Source: Gigantopelta aegis
Lineage: Eukaryota > Mollusca > Gastropoda > Neomphalida > Peltospiridae
Assembly (NCBI RefSeq): GCF_016097555.1
Contig: NC_054703.1
Span: 9,386,163-9,450,162, forward strand
Direction of reading: 5' to 3'
Length of the DNA: 64,000 bases
The position numbers were made by a program, and so were the translations under genes. Below the pieces are notes generated by a model. The model was not told the DNA's origin, made no database searches, and was given only the letters and a program-made list of their open reading frames with translations. Shown here piece by piece: positions 1 to 12,975 of this stretch. How positions within the stretch are numbered: position 1 is the first letter of the stretch; each line of letters opens with the position of its first letter.

Positions 1-219
1 CATTTATGTCAGCCATCTTAACATCTGGTAAAATTAAAATATCTACGTGCAGCCTTGAACATAGGTCGGCGCCTGCGAGCGTTGATTTACACTTGGAACA
101 ATAACGCTAAACGCGCGGTCATGCCTGACGGCAGTCGCCAGCTGACCCCGCCAAATGGCGTAGCGTATGTCAGCGTATTACGGCGGGTGACGGCGTCAAA
201 CGTATAAATCCAGCTTTAC
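1..219. other. Leading sequence with no recognised feature
   Basis: This stretch is moderately GC-rich and contains short GGCGT and GACGGC words just before the 48-bp array. I see no coding signal or repeat family here. Confidence 0.4.
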
Positions 220-224
220 TTGAA

Positions 225-1425
225 CTCCTGGCAAAAACCAACGACGGAACAACTGATGACGCAGCGCGATCTACCGATGAATCCACTAACAACGGATTCA
301 CTGATTACGCAACGCAATCTACCGATGGCTGCATTAACGACGGGTCCACTGGTGACAAAACGCGATCTAGTGATGGCTGCACTATCGACGGACCCACTGT
401 TGACGCATCACGATTTACCGATGGCTGCACTAACGACGGATCCACTGTTGACGCAGCACGATGTACCGATGGCTGCACTGACGACGGATCCACTAATGAC
501 GCAGAGCGATCTATCGACTGTAGCACTAACGACGGATCCACTGATGACGCAGCGCGATCTACTGATAGCTGACTATCGACGGATCCACTGATGACGCAGC
601 GCGATCTATGATGAATGCACTAATGACGGGTCTACTGATGACGCAGCGCGATCTACCGATGGCTGCACTAATGATGGATCCACTTATTACGCAGCGCGAT
701 CTACCGATGACTGTACTATCGACGGATCCACTAATCACGATCAACGCGATCTACTGATAAAGCGGCGCGATCTAGCGACGGCTGCACTAACAACTGATCC
801 ATTGATGGCGCAGCGCGATCTACCGATGGGTGCACTAACGACGGATCCACTGATGACGCAGCGCGATATATTGATGGCTGCACTAACGACGAATCCACTG
901 ATGACATAGCGCGATCTACAGATTGCTGCACTAAAGACTGATCCACTGATGAAGCAGCACGATCTACCGTTGGCTGCACTAACGACGAATCCACTGATGA
1001 TGTAGCGCGATCTACAGATTGCTGCACTAACGACGGACAACTGATGACGCAGCGCGATCTATTGAAGGCTGCACTAACGACGAATCCACTGATGACATAG
1101 CGCGATCTACAGATTGCTGCACTAAAGACGGATCCACTGATGAAGCAGCACGATCTACCGTTGGCTGCACTAACGACGGATCCACAGGTGACGCAGCACA
1201 ATCTACAGATTGCTGCACTAACGACGGACAACTGATGACGCAGCGCGATCTATTGAAGGCTGCACTAACGACGGATGGTGTATCGCGATCTACCGATGGT
1301 TGCATTAACATCGGATCCATATATGGCGAAGCGCGACCTACTGATGGTTGCACTAACGACGGATCCACTGATGGCGCAATAACTAAAAGTGTATCTGTCG
1401 ATGCCCGTGCGACCTATCGATAGGT
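225..1425. repeat. 48-bp minisatellite array
   Basis: About 24 degenerate copies of a 48-bp unit containing GGATCCACTGATGACGCAGC, GCGATCTACCGATGG and CTGCACTAACGAC. Because 48 is a multiple of three, the array stays open over several units on both strands; the plus-strand frame at 220-591 reads as a 16-residue repeat (MAALTTDPLLTQ-like). The unit drifts, and internal stops appear in every frame by about 590 on the plus strand and in several places on the minus strand. I read it as non-coding satellite DNA, though a repetitive peptide cannot be excluded from sequence alone. Confidence 0.9.
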
Positions 1426-1429
1426 ACTC

Positions 1430-2394
<965 letters not shown>

Positions 2395-2404
2395 GACGTG
2401 ATGC

Positions 2405-3395
2405 TATTGTATTGATTTGTCTTTCACTACTCACGACTAACCACCAACCATTGAATTATGACTAACCACTAACCATTGAAACATGACTAACCACTAACCA
2501 TTGAAACATGACTAACCACTTACCATTGACTCACGATTAATGACTAACCATTGATTCATGACTAACAATCGGCCATTGACTAACGACTAACCACTAACCA
2601 TTGACTCACGATTATACACTAACAATTGACCCACGACTAAACATTAACCACTGACCCACGACTAACCATTGACTCACAACTAACCATTGACTCACGACTA
2701 CCCACTGACCCACGGATAACCACTGACTCACGACTAACCATTTAAATATTCACTCACGACTAGCCACTAACCATTGACTCACGATTATACACTAACAATT
2801 GACCCACGACTAAACATTAACCACTGACCCACGACTAACCATTGACTCACAACTAACCACTGACTCACGACTACCCACTGACCCACGGATAACCACTGAC
2901 TCACGACTAACCATCGATTTACGACTAACGACTAACCATTGACCCACGACTAACCATTAACCAGTGACGACTAACCACTAACCATTGACCCACGACTAAA
3001 CACTAACCATTGACTCACGACTAACCACTAACCATTGCTTCAAGACTAACCACTGACTCACGACTAACAACTAGCAATTGACTCACAACTAACCATTAAC
3101 CATTGATTCACGGCTAATCACTAACCATTGATTCACGACTAATCAGTAACCAATGACTCATGATTAACCATTGTCTAACGACTCACGACTAACCACTGAC
3201 TCACGACTAACCACAAGTCATTGCTCACGACTAACTAGCAAAAAACGCATGGCTAACCACTGACAATTAACTCCCAACTAATCACTAAGCCACGACTAGA
3301 CACTAACCATTGGCTCATTACTAACCATTAACCATTGACTCACGGTGAACCACTAACTACTGACCTATGGCTAACCACTAAACCGTTGACTAACT
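2405..3395. repeat. Degenerate ACTAACC/ATTGACTCACG minisatellite
   Basis: About 1 kb built from short words (ACTAACCACTAACC, ATTGACTCACG, CTGACCCACGACTA) with a basic period of roughly 18-26 bp. There is higher-order duplication: a run around 2590-2740 recurs almost unchanged at about 2765-2915. All frames are closed often, so it is non-coding. Confidence 0.9.
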
Positions 3396-3396
3396 A

Positions 3397-3601
3397 CCAT
3401 ACACTAAAAAGTATCAAGTTGCCCTGGACAAAATAGTTTTTTTCAGTTTCATATAATAACCTTGTAATTAGCAAACAACTGTCAGAAACGGCCAAAAGGT
3501 TCAAATAGACCGAACAAGACAGGGAACTCAAGTTCTTGTCTCCCATCATAATAAACACTAGGATGTTCCCGATGATGCCTATCACAGAGATACAGAACAC
3601 G
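3397..3601 (-). pseudogene. Class A GPCR fragment, TM1-TM2
   Basis: The minus-strand frame encodes a hydrophobic helix followed by the TM1 signature GNILV, then an intracellular loop (DKNLSS) and a TM2-like segment SVYLNLLAVSDSCLLITRLL. The GN..V and LNLLAVSD motifs are typical of rhodopsin-family receptors, especially neuropeptide-type receptors of molluscs. Nothing before TM1 is recognisable: the frame runs straight into a 43-base poly(C) tract read as polyglycine. The frame closes at 3394, so no TM3-TM7 follows. It may be one exon of a split receptor gene or a broken copy; an AAG/GTTATT junction after LLITR could be a splice donor. Ligand cannot be inferred. Confidence 0.6.

Positions 3602-3602
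<1 letters not shown>

Positions 3603-3645
<43 letters not shown>
3603..3645. repeat. Poly(C) tract, 43 bases
   Basis: An uninterrupted run of 43 C on the plus strand, directly upstream of the GPCR TM1 segment (minus strand). It is the longest uninterrupted early member of a series of poly(C) tracts in this window. Confidence 0.95.
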
Positions 3646-3673
3646 AGAAGGTGTATTTGTATTTGTCGACATT

Positions 3674-4345
3674 TGAAGAAATTATTCATTATTTTATTTT
3701 AGTTCTTGTCCATCGCCAGAATAGTTTCCGTGAGTCAGGTGTTCACGATCAATAGAAGTCATTATAAAACTGGATGTTTGATTCACTGGGAACAGAGGTT
3801 GATTTGTGACTGACATCTTCTTAAGTTCTCTTCTTGAATTATTCCCTGCAAAAACATTAATCAATTAGCATAATACCTGTGAATATGCTGATATATTTTT
3901 TTTATTAATATTCAGGATTCAAGAGCTTTGATTTTAGACATGTGTTGTAGTATTGTCGTTGGTTTTGCTTTCTCTCTATTTATTTTAGTGTTTTGTTTGT
4001 TTGTTTGTTTGTTTGTTATTTGTAGGTTATTGGGTTTTTTAATCGTTTGTATAAAAATAAGTATTATTTTAATATGCAGAATATACCAAATACGAACTTA
4101 ATGTATAGGGTTATATTACATTACATTGTTCCTTTTAACTGAACCATTGTTCTATTCTGTATATCATTGATAGACCCTCGCCTTATGTAATTCATCGATA
4201 GCGACGGTGTCAGCTTTTGTGTTTTGTTACAATATTACGTTCTGAACTTAGCTTAGTTTCTACGAATATGTAAGACAAAGAAATGTTGAACAATCTCGCG
4301 CTTTCTAATTAATTCAATTATGTATCTATTATGTTTTATCTTCAT
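3674..4345. other. AT-rich intergenic DNA
   Basis: No gene or recognised element. A (GTTT)n run of about 28 bp lies at 3991-4018. Confidence 0.4.
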
Positions 4346-4347
4346 TT

Positions 4348-4383
<36 letters not shown>

Positions 4384-4403
4384 TTATTTATTTATTTATT
4401 TAT
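4346..4403. repeat. (ATTT)n microsatellite
   Basis: Tandem TATT/ATTT tetramers with one or two interruptions. Confidence 0.9.
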
Positions 4404-4499
4404 GTATTTATTTACTGGGTGTTTGTGTGTTGGGGGCTTGTTTTGATAAACGTATTTTAAACATTATATCCATGACGTTTTTACATTCAAATTAGGGCC

Positions 4500-4592
4500 C
4501 TGCGAATCTCAAGTTCCGGTCGAATCGAATTTCGAATCGAATATTCGAAAATGTTCGAATCGAATCGAATTTCGAATCTCGAATACCTTGGA
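4500..4592. repeat. Clustered GAATCGAAT/ATTCGAA motifs
   Basis: A dense set of CGAATCGAAT, TTTCGAATC and ATTCGAA words in both orientations. Such clusters are often found at the subterminal ends of hAT-type DNA transposons, where they bind transposase; that assignment is an inference because no matching second end or transposase is visible nearby. Confidence 0.6.
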
Positions 4593-5144
4593 GAATATGC
4601 AAGTGTATCAGGCAGTACTAAACCAAATAACTTCCGGCTGGGTCAAAGTTCGAGGTGCACCCAACTTTTGTGATTGGTTATAAATGTGAGTGTGTTGGTT
4701 GCAAAAAAAAAAAAAAAAAAGTTTCTTCTGGGCTAAAATTGTATGCAATTTCATTTCATCTAGTACCACTGTGTCAAGTAGCCTTGTGCTTGGAACATGT
4801 ATGGGGTACCTGTGAAAAAAACCATACTCAAATTAGGTGCGGAACTAGGGTAGTCATAGACGCTACCCGTTATCTCGGAAATGGGCAGCTTCACCCTTAT
4901 TGTGGTAGTATTTATATCCGTGTAGGAGTTTTAGCCAGTGTCAATTGCCTATCCATATTGGAATTACTCATCCTTTAAACATGTCAGTCCACAATTTATT
5001 TTCAAAACTTGTGTACACGTATTAGTTTGTAATTTATTATCGTCCGTAACGTAAGATCACCAAATGACATGAAAATCAAGTTAGCAGCCAGTTGACTTTT
5101 GACTGTGACATAAAGGAACCTTTAACACAATAACCAGAATATAG
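4593..5144. other. Unassigned sequence with a 107-codon ORF
   Basis: The plus-strand ORF at 4655-4978 contains a lysine run from an A18 tract and no recognisable domain. I do not regard it as a gene. Confidence 0.3.
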
Positions 5145-5300
5145 AGATGCACTGATCACCAGATATTGGATGTCAAACATTTAAAACTTGTGACATTTTA
5201 CTTAGAGGAAACCCACTCTTTTTTCCCATATGGAGAAAGAGATATTTTAGGTAGGACAGCATATACCATGGCATTTGATATACGAGTCGAATAACTCTGA
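5145..5300 (-). mobile_element. Decayed SINE fragment
   Basis: Fragments matching the body of the SINEs elsewhere in the window, in the same order: TTGGATGTCAAACATTT, then AGAGGAAACCCACTC, then GCATATACCATGGCATTTGA and ATACGAGTCG. Head and tail are missing. Confidence 0.55.
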
Positions 5301-5876
5301 TTGCAACGGGAAAACAAAGTCCATTCAGAGAAGAGACAACCTTAGGTTTTGGAAAACAAGGAAAGTGAATATGCACATCCCTCAAAACGCTTTGTTGAGT
5401 GAAAACAAATCGCATTCGTCGAGATGCTAAATCTAGTGAAAATCAAGTATGAAGTAATTTATAAATGACATATGGCGCAAAGGGGAATCAATAATCCAAT
5501 TTGTTTTCTTCTAATGTTATGTCCACACTGTCTCATTAGCGTATTCTTAATTCCGTGGGCATGCAGTGAAGATGTAATTACGAAACTATCCCAATTTATG
5601 ACATGCTATGATGTAATTTGATTTTGTAATTACAATACGTACTATTCAGATACCTTGATGCACATAATCATATATTGTTTTCCTTGTTTTTATTAGGGCT
5701 AATGATTATGCTTCAGATGGTTTGATGAACACAACTACACATCTGTGTTGGATTTCATTATTGTACTGAATAATAAAAAAAAGTATTTGTTTCAATCACT
5801 AAATTTCTCAACATTTCATCAATAGGATATTAACACCATCAGGGGAGGACAGAACATAAAAACCAAGAACAGCAAT
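5301..5876. other. AT-rich intergenic DNA
   Basis: No coding or repeat signal that I can support. Confidence 0.35.
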
Positions 5877-6207
<331 letters not shown>

Positions 6208-6610
6208 GTTATTACCAGAGTGTTTTTCAATATCTTCTATTAGGAACAAAAATTGTATTATGCGAACCTCTGTCGAGCATAATACATTATTCTTAATGTA
6301 TGATATTGAGGATAACGGAACACACGAGGGTAATAATCTCTTTATCATCTAATCTGAAGCGTGTTTTTTATAACTGGACAGGTAAATTTAATTCCAGTCA
6401 ACCATTACTAGATGTTTAAATGGCGTAAGACTATGCAGCGCGGTGTTGTTAGAATGAAAATGATGTCAAACTTGAATGACGTTATTTTGGATGTCCTTAC
6501 ATCAAAACAAACCAGTGCTTAATGTGTTCTTTTTCTTGTGGACGCTGGACATCTTTCAGTATAAAATTGCTATTGAAATGTGTTTTTATTTGATGACTAT
6601 ACGCTGTTTG
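6208..6610. repeat. Dispersed repeat, copy 1 of 2
   Basis: Begins TTATTACCAGAGTGTTTTTC just after the TG microsatellite and includes CCATTACTAGATGTTTAAATG, GACGTTATTTTGGATGT, TTACATCAAAACAAAC and CAGTATAAAATTGCTATTGA. The same ordered blocks occur at 11326-12025, also directly after a TG-rich microsatellite. Copy 1 lacks the hairpin insertion seen in copy 2. No coding sequence is shared. Confidence 0.8.
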
Positions 6611-7296
6611 GTTGAAACAATTCACAACGTCATAACAACACTGTATAGGAATGGCCAAACGTGTTTGTCGTTAACACATGAAAAATGGTTCTGAAACGTT
6701 TAAAGACGCTGATGGGAAGACCGCTTTAAAATGCTGACCGATAAGCACAACCTCAAATGCGTGTGTTCTAGTTTCAAGTGATATACGATGTGTCGGCAGA
6801 GTGTCATCAGTTTGGTGAATTAACATGATTCGCATTTTAAGGTGCCTGAAGTGAAGGCAAATAAAGGTACACTTCGGTAGATATTCAGGTCCTTTCGTAA
6901 AACTATTGCATTTCTCCACCTCACTTTCTCTTTATCTCGAATGCATAAGCATATTCTCGAGATATCACGACTACGTTGGCCGAAAGTTGCCATGGCCACG
7001 ACATTGGCAACTGTTTGGTTTTGGCCGATCTCGCCCCACCTTGCGACCACGTGAGGAAACTTCTGACCTTCACCTTCAGCTGCCAGCCATTTGTGTTTGA
7101 ACAGAAAATGTCTCCATCATTATTTTCAGGAATTTAACCAGTCACGTAGGTATTTGAAACAAGATATAAAATCTTAATGCATGTGAATATGTTCTGCTTT
7201 AGAAAATGTATGTATTTACATGTGAAATTACGAAAGTGTTGTGTAAATCGTAAACTTTTTTTTTTTTGTTTACTGCATTGAAGCGTTTGCGCAAAT
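6611..7296. other. Unassigned sequence before the first gap
   Basis: Short ORFs on both strands (for example 6671-6919 minus, 6906-7100 plus) show no recognisable domain. Confidence 0.35.
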
Positions 7297-7496
7297 NNNN
7301 NNNNNNNNNNNNNNNNNNNNNNNNNNNNNNNNNNNNNNNNNNNNNNNNNNNNNNNNNNNNNNNNNNNNNNNNNNNNNNNNNNNNNNNNNNNNNNNNNNNN
7401 NNNNNNNNNNNNNNNNNNNNNNNNNNNNNNNNNNNNNNNNNNNNNNNNNNNNNNNNNNNNNNNNNNNNNNNNNNNNNNNNNNNNNNNNNNNNNNNN
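7297..7496. other. Assembly gap, 200 N
   Basis: Exactly 200 unknown bases, the usual fixed-size placeholder, so the real gap length is unknown. Confidence 0.99.
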
Positions 7497-7676
7497 AGAA
7501 GAAAAACCCCAAGGAAATATAGTAGTGTTGGGTAGCCCGCTCTTCGACATTGAACTAACCAACATTTCGTTTCAATTTGTCCTCCATATTTGTTTTGTGT
7601 GTTGTATTTAATGAACAAAGGAAACTGCAAGAGGTTTGTGAATTGTATTAGGGTGGGGATGCATTTTGAAGAGAGG
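7497..7676. other. Short unassigned stretch
   Basis: Unique-looking sequence between the gap and the TA microsatellite; nothing recognised. Confidence 0.35.
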
Positions 7677-7998
<322 letters not shown>

Positions 7999-8004
7999 TA
8001 TATA

Positions 8005-8691
8005 CAGTCAAACCTGCCTTCGCGGCCACCTCCATATGGCGGTCACCTGTCCATGGCGGCCACCCTGAGGTCCCCCCAATGAATTTTACTATATATTTTA
8101 CCTCTATATGACAACCACCTGCTCAACGCGGCCAGCGGCCACACTTTTGTCATAAAAAAGCGAAAATGAACCTGCTATCGCGGCCACAATTGTTTTTAGT
8201 GCAAGTTATAAAGAAATGTCGGCAATCGTAAAAAAAAACGTAAGATGTTTTTGTTCATATAACCAATTGGCTTGATAAACAGCGGTCCTTTAAAGGTCGT
8301 CGGTCGCTTAGCTGTGTTCGTTAATTAACAAGTGTTTTTAATCTGGGTTAACGGTGCGATGTACTAGTCATCGGCGGTGGTCATTAAACGCAGTTGATAA
8401 GAGGGTATCTAGCCTAAAACAATTGGAGTTAAACGTGTCAACTCTAGAAGGAATTAAATACTGCTGCAGTTTATTTCTGATATTTATTTTCAAAATGCCA
8501 CCTAAACCCAGTAAGCCGATCGCGTTAACGTTTTTGCACATGTATATGGCTCCTTAATAGTTCTATTGCAACATACGTGTAATTGTTTTTAAAAATTCGG
8601 ACTTATATATGACCTGCATACGGCGGCCACCTCTCTATGGCGGCCACTTTTGTCATGTCCCACGAGTGGCCGCCATAGACAGGTTCGACTG
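8005..8691. mobile_element. Short pogo/Tigger-like DNA transposon
   Basis: The left end reads CAGTCAAACCTGCCTTCG and the right end, on the reverse strand, CAGTCGAACCTGTCTATGG. Both are followed inward by repeated GCGGCCAC words, and TA flanks each side. The internal 640 bp has no transposase. A short frame starting MPPKPSKP at about 8494 resembles the beginning of a transposase but stops after about 20 codons. Terminal sequence style and TA flanks fit the pogo/Tigger branch of Tc1/mariner; the element is non-autonomous. Confidence 0.75.
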
Positions 8692-8697
8692 TATATA

Positions 8698-9371
8698 TGA
8701 CGAAGCAAGATGGGAAAACACTTGTGGTGTGTGTGTATGGGGGGGGGGGGGGGGTGGATGGGTAGGGGGTCAGATTGAAAGGACTAATAAAGACATGCCC
8801 ATTGGAAATGGTTTGTCTAAAAACACATGGTTTCCAAGCATGACTAAATTGTTTTAATAAAGAACTAATAACAACGCATTTGAAAATGTGTTGTATTTTT
8901 AATGAATATATGTCTGTGGAAAATGGTGTGTGTTCCTATGATTTCCACATGTTAAAGCGTCTGTCCTAAGCAAACAAAACAGCACGTTAAATACATTGTT
9001 TTGTTTAGTATACTATCTGAGTCGCTATAACGAGTGTGTTTATGGTCGGCCCAATGTTTGCAGTAGTTAAAACTTCACTTTACGTCCTAATATACATCTT
9101 TCTTCCGTATATCGCAGGAGATATCGAAAATTTTAGTGCCAGCGATATCTCCTACAGAAGCCTCTAATGGATGATAAACGCCTTTCTTCCATACGTACAA
9201 ACATAGTCGAAAATAAAATCTAGTCACGGGATTTGGAATCATTCAGGCAATCCGAAACATTTCGTAAATAACGACAGTGATATTCTATACATACCTGAGA
9301 CTTAAAATGATGGCATACATAATTTAATATAACAGTAAGAAAACATCTTACTTCTAAAATGTGTATTTCCT
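8698..9371. other. Unassigned sequence
   Basis: Contains a G-rich tract at 8740-8755 and a short inverted motif near 9108-9155 (CAGGAGATATCG / CGATATCTCCTA). No gene recognised. Confidence 0.35.
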
Positions 9372-10360
9372 GAGGGGCGTACAATCCCGTACGCCTGTCA
9401 CAAAAAACAATAACAACGCGTAAAGAATTTATTACCTTATAGATTTTTTATTTATAATTAAACGAACAAGTACACTAATAGTAACACTTTTAAATAATTA
9501 TTACGGTAAACGCACATTTTGTGTTTGAATTTAATAACATAACATCAAATTCTTCATAATATATTACATTTAATTGTTAACAAGTAACTATGGAAGGTAT
9601 TACTGGTGTTGTTTGTTTGTTTGTTTGTTTGTTTGTTGTTGTTGTTTGTTTTGTTGTTTTTGTTTTTGTTTTATTTTGTTTTGTTGGGGGGGGGGCATTG
9701 TGTGTGTGTGTGTGGGGGGGGGGGGGGTTGTTGTTATCTGTTTTATATCAAGAGTGTCAACAAGAATTGCTGGTGGTTTTACCCTGAAATGATTTTGAAG
9801 GCTGTGTTTCGAAAAGGTAGACAACTCATAGCTCCTTATTATCTTGCGTTTTTTTAAACGGTTATGGTTATGTTGTAATCGTATCGGGGGAAACAAAATT
9901 GAACTCACGCAGCCGAACAAAACTATGTGTCGTATTGTACTAACCTGCAGAACCTGTAAAAAGGCATGTCAAGTTATTATTTAAAAAATGTTCGTGATAA
10001 TTAGGTAAAGTTCTAACACCGTGACTGATAACGCAGTTCTAGATTCCAGCATTAGCTCTTAATACGCACAATGTTGTGGTCAAACGTGCTAAAGAAATCT
10101 TCGAATAAACAGTAAAAATAAAATTTACCGAATTGTGCTGTTCCCATTCATAAGGAATCCAATATTTTTAAGAATTTGAATCAGTGAGGCGTGTTGGAGA
10201 AAATTTCGTCGGTCTCATCCGCTGTTTGTATTTCCGTACAACCAGTCGAAGAAGTCACGTGACATTTCGTACACTCTGACAAATTCTGTATTTTCCCACA
10301 AATGACACGGTGTACTTGTGGTATGCACTGGTTATTGACATATCAAAACGCACGATTTTG
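9372..10360. repeat. Tandem unit 1 of a 0.8-1.0 kb duplication
   Basis: Starts with GAGGGGCGTACAATCCCGTA, which includes a perfect 7-bp hairpin GGCGTAC/GTACGCC (9376-9395). The same blocks follow in the same order in unit 2: a core with AAGAGTGTCAACAAG and AGACAACTCATAGC, TTGTAATCGTATCGGG, and TGAGGCGTGTTGGAG. Unit 1 carries an extra GTTT/GGGGGG/TGTG-rich expansion at 9610-9730. Confidence 0.85.
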
Positions 10361-11190
10361 GAAGGGCGTACAATCCCGTACGCCCTGACAAAAACCCGCG
10401 TAACGAATGTATTACCTTTCAGATTTGTTTTATAAGTAAACTAAAATTACTCAATCAGTAAATAGTTTAAATAAAGTACACACAGAGTTTGAGTTTTTAA
10501 TAATAACATAACATAACATTTTTTTTTTTTTTTTTTTGGTAAACAAATAACTTTGTTCCTATGCAAGGTATTTACAGCTTTTGTGTTAGCTGTGTGGGTA
10601 TTAAGAGTGTCAACAAGGATTCCGGGTGGTTTTATCCCGAAACCATTTCGAGACCTGTGTTTCGCAAAGGGAGACAACACTTAGCGCCTTATTATCTTGT
10701 GTGTTTTAAACGTTTACGAGTATGTTGTAATCGTATCGGGAAAACAAAATTGAACACCCGCAGCCGAACAAAAATATTTGTCGTGTAAAATATGTTCGTG
10801 ATAATTAGCCCAATTTCTACCACGGTAACTGATTACGCAATGCTATAGGTTTTAATACGCTACAAACTACAATCTAGCAATTTTGGGGGAGGCCAAACGT
10901 GCTCAAGAAATCTTCAAATAAACATATTTGTTTTGATTTTTTTTTACAGAATTGTGGTATTCCCATTCATAATGAATTCAAGTCTTTTTAAATTTAATCA
11001 GTGAGGCGTGTTGGAGAAAATTGCGTCGGTCTCATCCACAGTTTGTATTTTTGTACAACCAGTCGAGCAAGTCAATTGACATTTCGTACATACCGGCAAA
11101 TTCGGTATTTTCCCTCACATCCTGCATTTTCCCGCAAATAAGACGGTGTAGATATAGTATGCAATGGCTACTGACCAATCAAAACGCATG
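10361..11190. repeat. Tandem unit 2 of a 0.8-1.0 kb duplication
   Basis: Direct repeat of the preceding unit, including the GGCGTAC/GTACGCC hairpin (10365-10384). In the core (10596-10770) both units keep the same plus-strand reading, with shared residues SVNK, WFYPE, VFRKGRQ and APYYL, although surrounding codons differ. Whether that reflects an old coding segment or simple nucleotide similarity cannot be decided by eye. Confidence 0.85.
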
Positions 11191-11211
11191 GAATGTATCT
11201 AAAAGGTAATA

Positions 11212-11325
11212 CATATATATGTATGTATGTATGTATGTATATATATATATACATGTGTGTGTGTGCGTGTGTGTGTATGTGTGTGTGTGCGTGTGTGGTC
11301 GCGCGCGCGCGTGTGTGTGTGTGTG
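11212..11325. repeat. (GTAT)n/(TG)n/(CG)n microsatellite
   Basis: GTAT tetramers, a short TA run, then TG dinucleotides with a GCGCGCGCGC core. Confidence 0.93.
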
Positions 11326-12025
11326 TTATTACCAGAGTGTTTTACGGTATTTTCAATATCATATATTAATATTATTATCCATAGTGTTCAACATAACCGA
11401 CTTAATAATAATCATACGAAGTGCACGTGTAATAACACGATGCTTCTCCAATCCTAGCTCACACTGAGCATTTGAAATATGACGTCATTTCGTCGTTCTG
11501 GCTGAAACATTTTGAACTGGGTCTTGTTATTCATAAATAAAACAACAATAATAGTATGGATAATAAAGAAATTATTACACTTGCGTGTGTGAGTCGTACT
11601 GATTTTACGAAACTTGTGTCAGGATTCGTATATTACCCTCGCACTCGCTCGGGCAATACAAAACTCCTGACACTCGTTTCATAAAATCAGTACGGCACAC
11701 AAGCTTGTATAATCATCTATGTTTATTCTTATATATGGTGTTGATGATACCGAAACACACGATGGTGATAATCTCTTTATCATATAATCTCAAGCTTAAT
11801 ACAGCGTGTTTTTGTAATCTGTACACGCAACTTTAATTTCAGTCCACCATTACTAGATATTCAAATGACGTAAGAATATGTGGCGTGGTGACTTTTTGAA
11901 TGGAATTGATATCAAACTCGAGTGACGTCATTTTGGATGTACTTACATCAAAATAAACTAGTGCATAACGGGGTTTCTGGGGGCTTTCAGTATAAAATCG
12001 CTATTGAAATGTGTTTCTTTTTATT
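11326..12025. repeat. Dispersed repeat, copy 2 of 2
   Basis: Shares ordered blocks with 6208-6610, including TTATTACCAGAGTG, AATAATCTCTTTATCAT, CCATTACTAGATATTCAAATGACG, GACGTCATTTTGGATGT and CAGTATAAAATCGCTATTG. It is about 300 bp longer because of the segment 11373-11720, which includes the fold-back hairpin. Confidence 0.8.
11571..11716. mobile_element. Fold-back hairpin element
   Basis: Two imperfect arms of about 60 bp in inverted orientation (arm words GTACTGATTTTACGAAAC and TTTCATAAAATCAGTAC, CTTGTGTCAGGA and TCCTGACACTCG) around a short CCTCGCACTCGCTCGGG loop. It is absent from the paralogous copy at 6.2 kb, which fits insertion of a palindromic MITE. Confidence 0.75.
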
Positions 12026-12244
12026 TGATATCTATGGATCCATACGTGAATTATGGAGTGTCACCCTAGTACGTTTACGTAAATGTCGATAACCTAGTGT
12101 CGTGACCTCGATTAATGTACACCTAATTTGCTAATTTATCAAATTCTTGAAGTATCAGATCTGAAAAATATCACATACTTTGATTGCACTGAAAATGTAA
12201 GATATTATATATATGATATTATATCACACTATGTTACATTATAT

Positions 12245-12316
12245 AATAGTGTATTGTATTGTATTGCATTGTATTGTATTGTATTGTGTTGTATTGTGCT
12301 GTATTGTGTTGTATTA
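12245..12316. repeat. (TATTG)n microsatellite
   Basis: About 13 TATTG pentamers with TATTGTGT variants. Confidence 0.93.
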
Positions 12317-12325
12317 TATATATAA

Positions 12326-12710
12326 TATATCTGTGTGTGTTACTGTTAAAACATAACTTCCTAAGAGATACCCAGAGACATTCATATCTGGGTTTTAAGT
12401 ATTGTAAACCACTAATTTGACATCTGACATCATGGCTAATCTGACATCGTGAAAGTATATATGTGTGCGTTACTGTTGAAACATAATTTCCTAAGAGATT
12501 CCCGGAGACATACATATCTTGGTTTTAATTATTGTAAACCACTAATCTGACATCTGGCATCATGACTAATCTGACATCGTGAAAGTATATCTGTGTGTGT
12601 TATTGTGGAAACATAACTTCCTGAGAGATTCCCGGAGACATACACATCTTAGTTTTAATTATTGTAAACCACTAATCTGACATATGACATCATGACTAAT
12701 CGCTTGTTTG
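12326..12710. repeat. Three tandem copies of a ~129-bp unit
   Basis: Units start near 12326, 12457 and 12586, each with ATCTGTGTGTGTTACTG-like sequence, AACATAACTTCCTAAGAGAT, GTAAACCACTAATCTGACAT and, in the first two, CTGACATCGTGAAAGTAT. Not open in any frame across a unit. Confidence 0.88.
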
Positions 12711-12828
12711 ATATCATCTTCGAATGAGTTTCGAAAGTGTCGCCAGTTTAAGAAATGTATCAAACGATACGTGGTTTCAGATAATTCAGATACGTTCTGA
12801 AGTCACTTTTTAAATGATACATACCAGA

Positions 12829-12975
12829 CATGGGGTAATCGTAATCAGTAGTCGTAATCGATTACAATCGATTACATATTTTCATGTAATCGTAATCGTA
12901 ATCGATAACTATGTTTGAGAATACCATGTAATTGTAATCGTAATCGATTACATTGCTAATGTAATCGTAAGTTAT
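12829..12975. repeat. GTAATCG/CGATTAC motif cluster
   Basis: About ten GTAATCG, TAATCGATTAC and related words in both orientations within 150 bp. A weaker version (TCATAATCGATTACATT) lies at 16192-16212. Similar arrays mark hAT transposon ends, so 12.83 and 16.2 kb could be the two ends of one element, but no terminal repeats or 8-bp target duplication could be pinned down. Confidence 0.6.
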
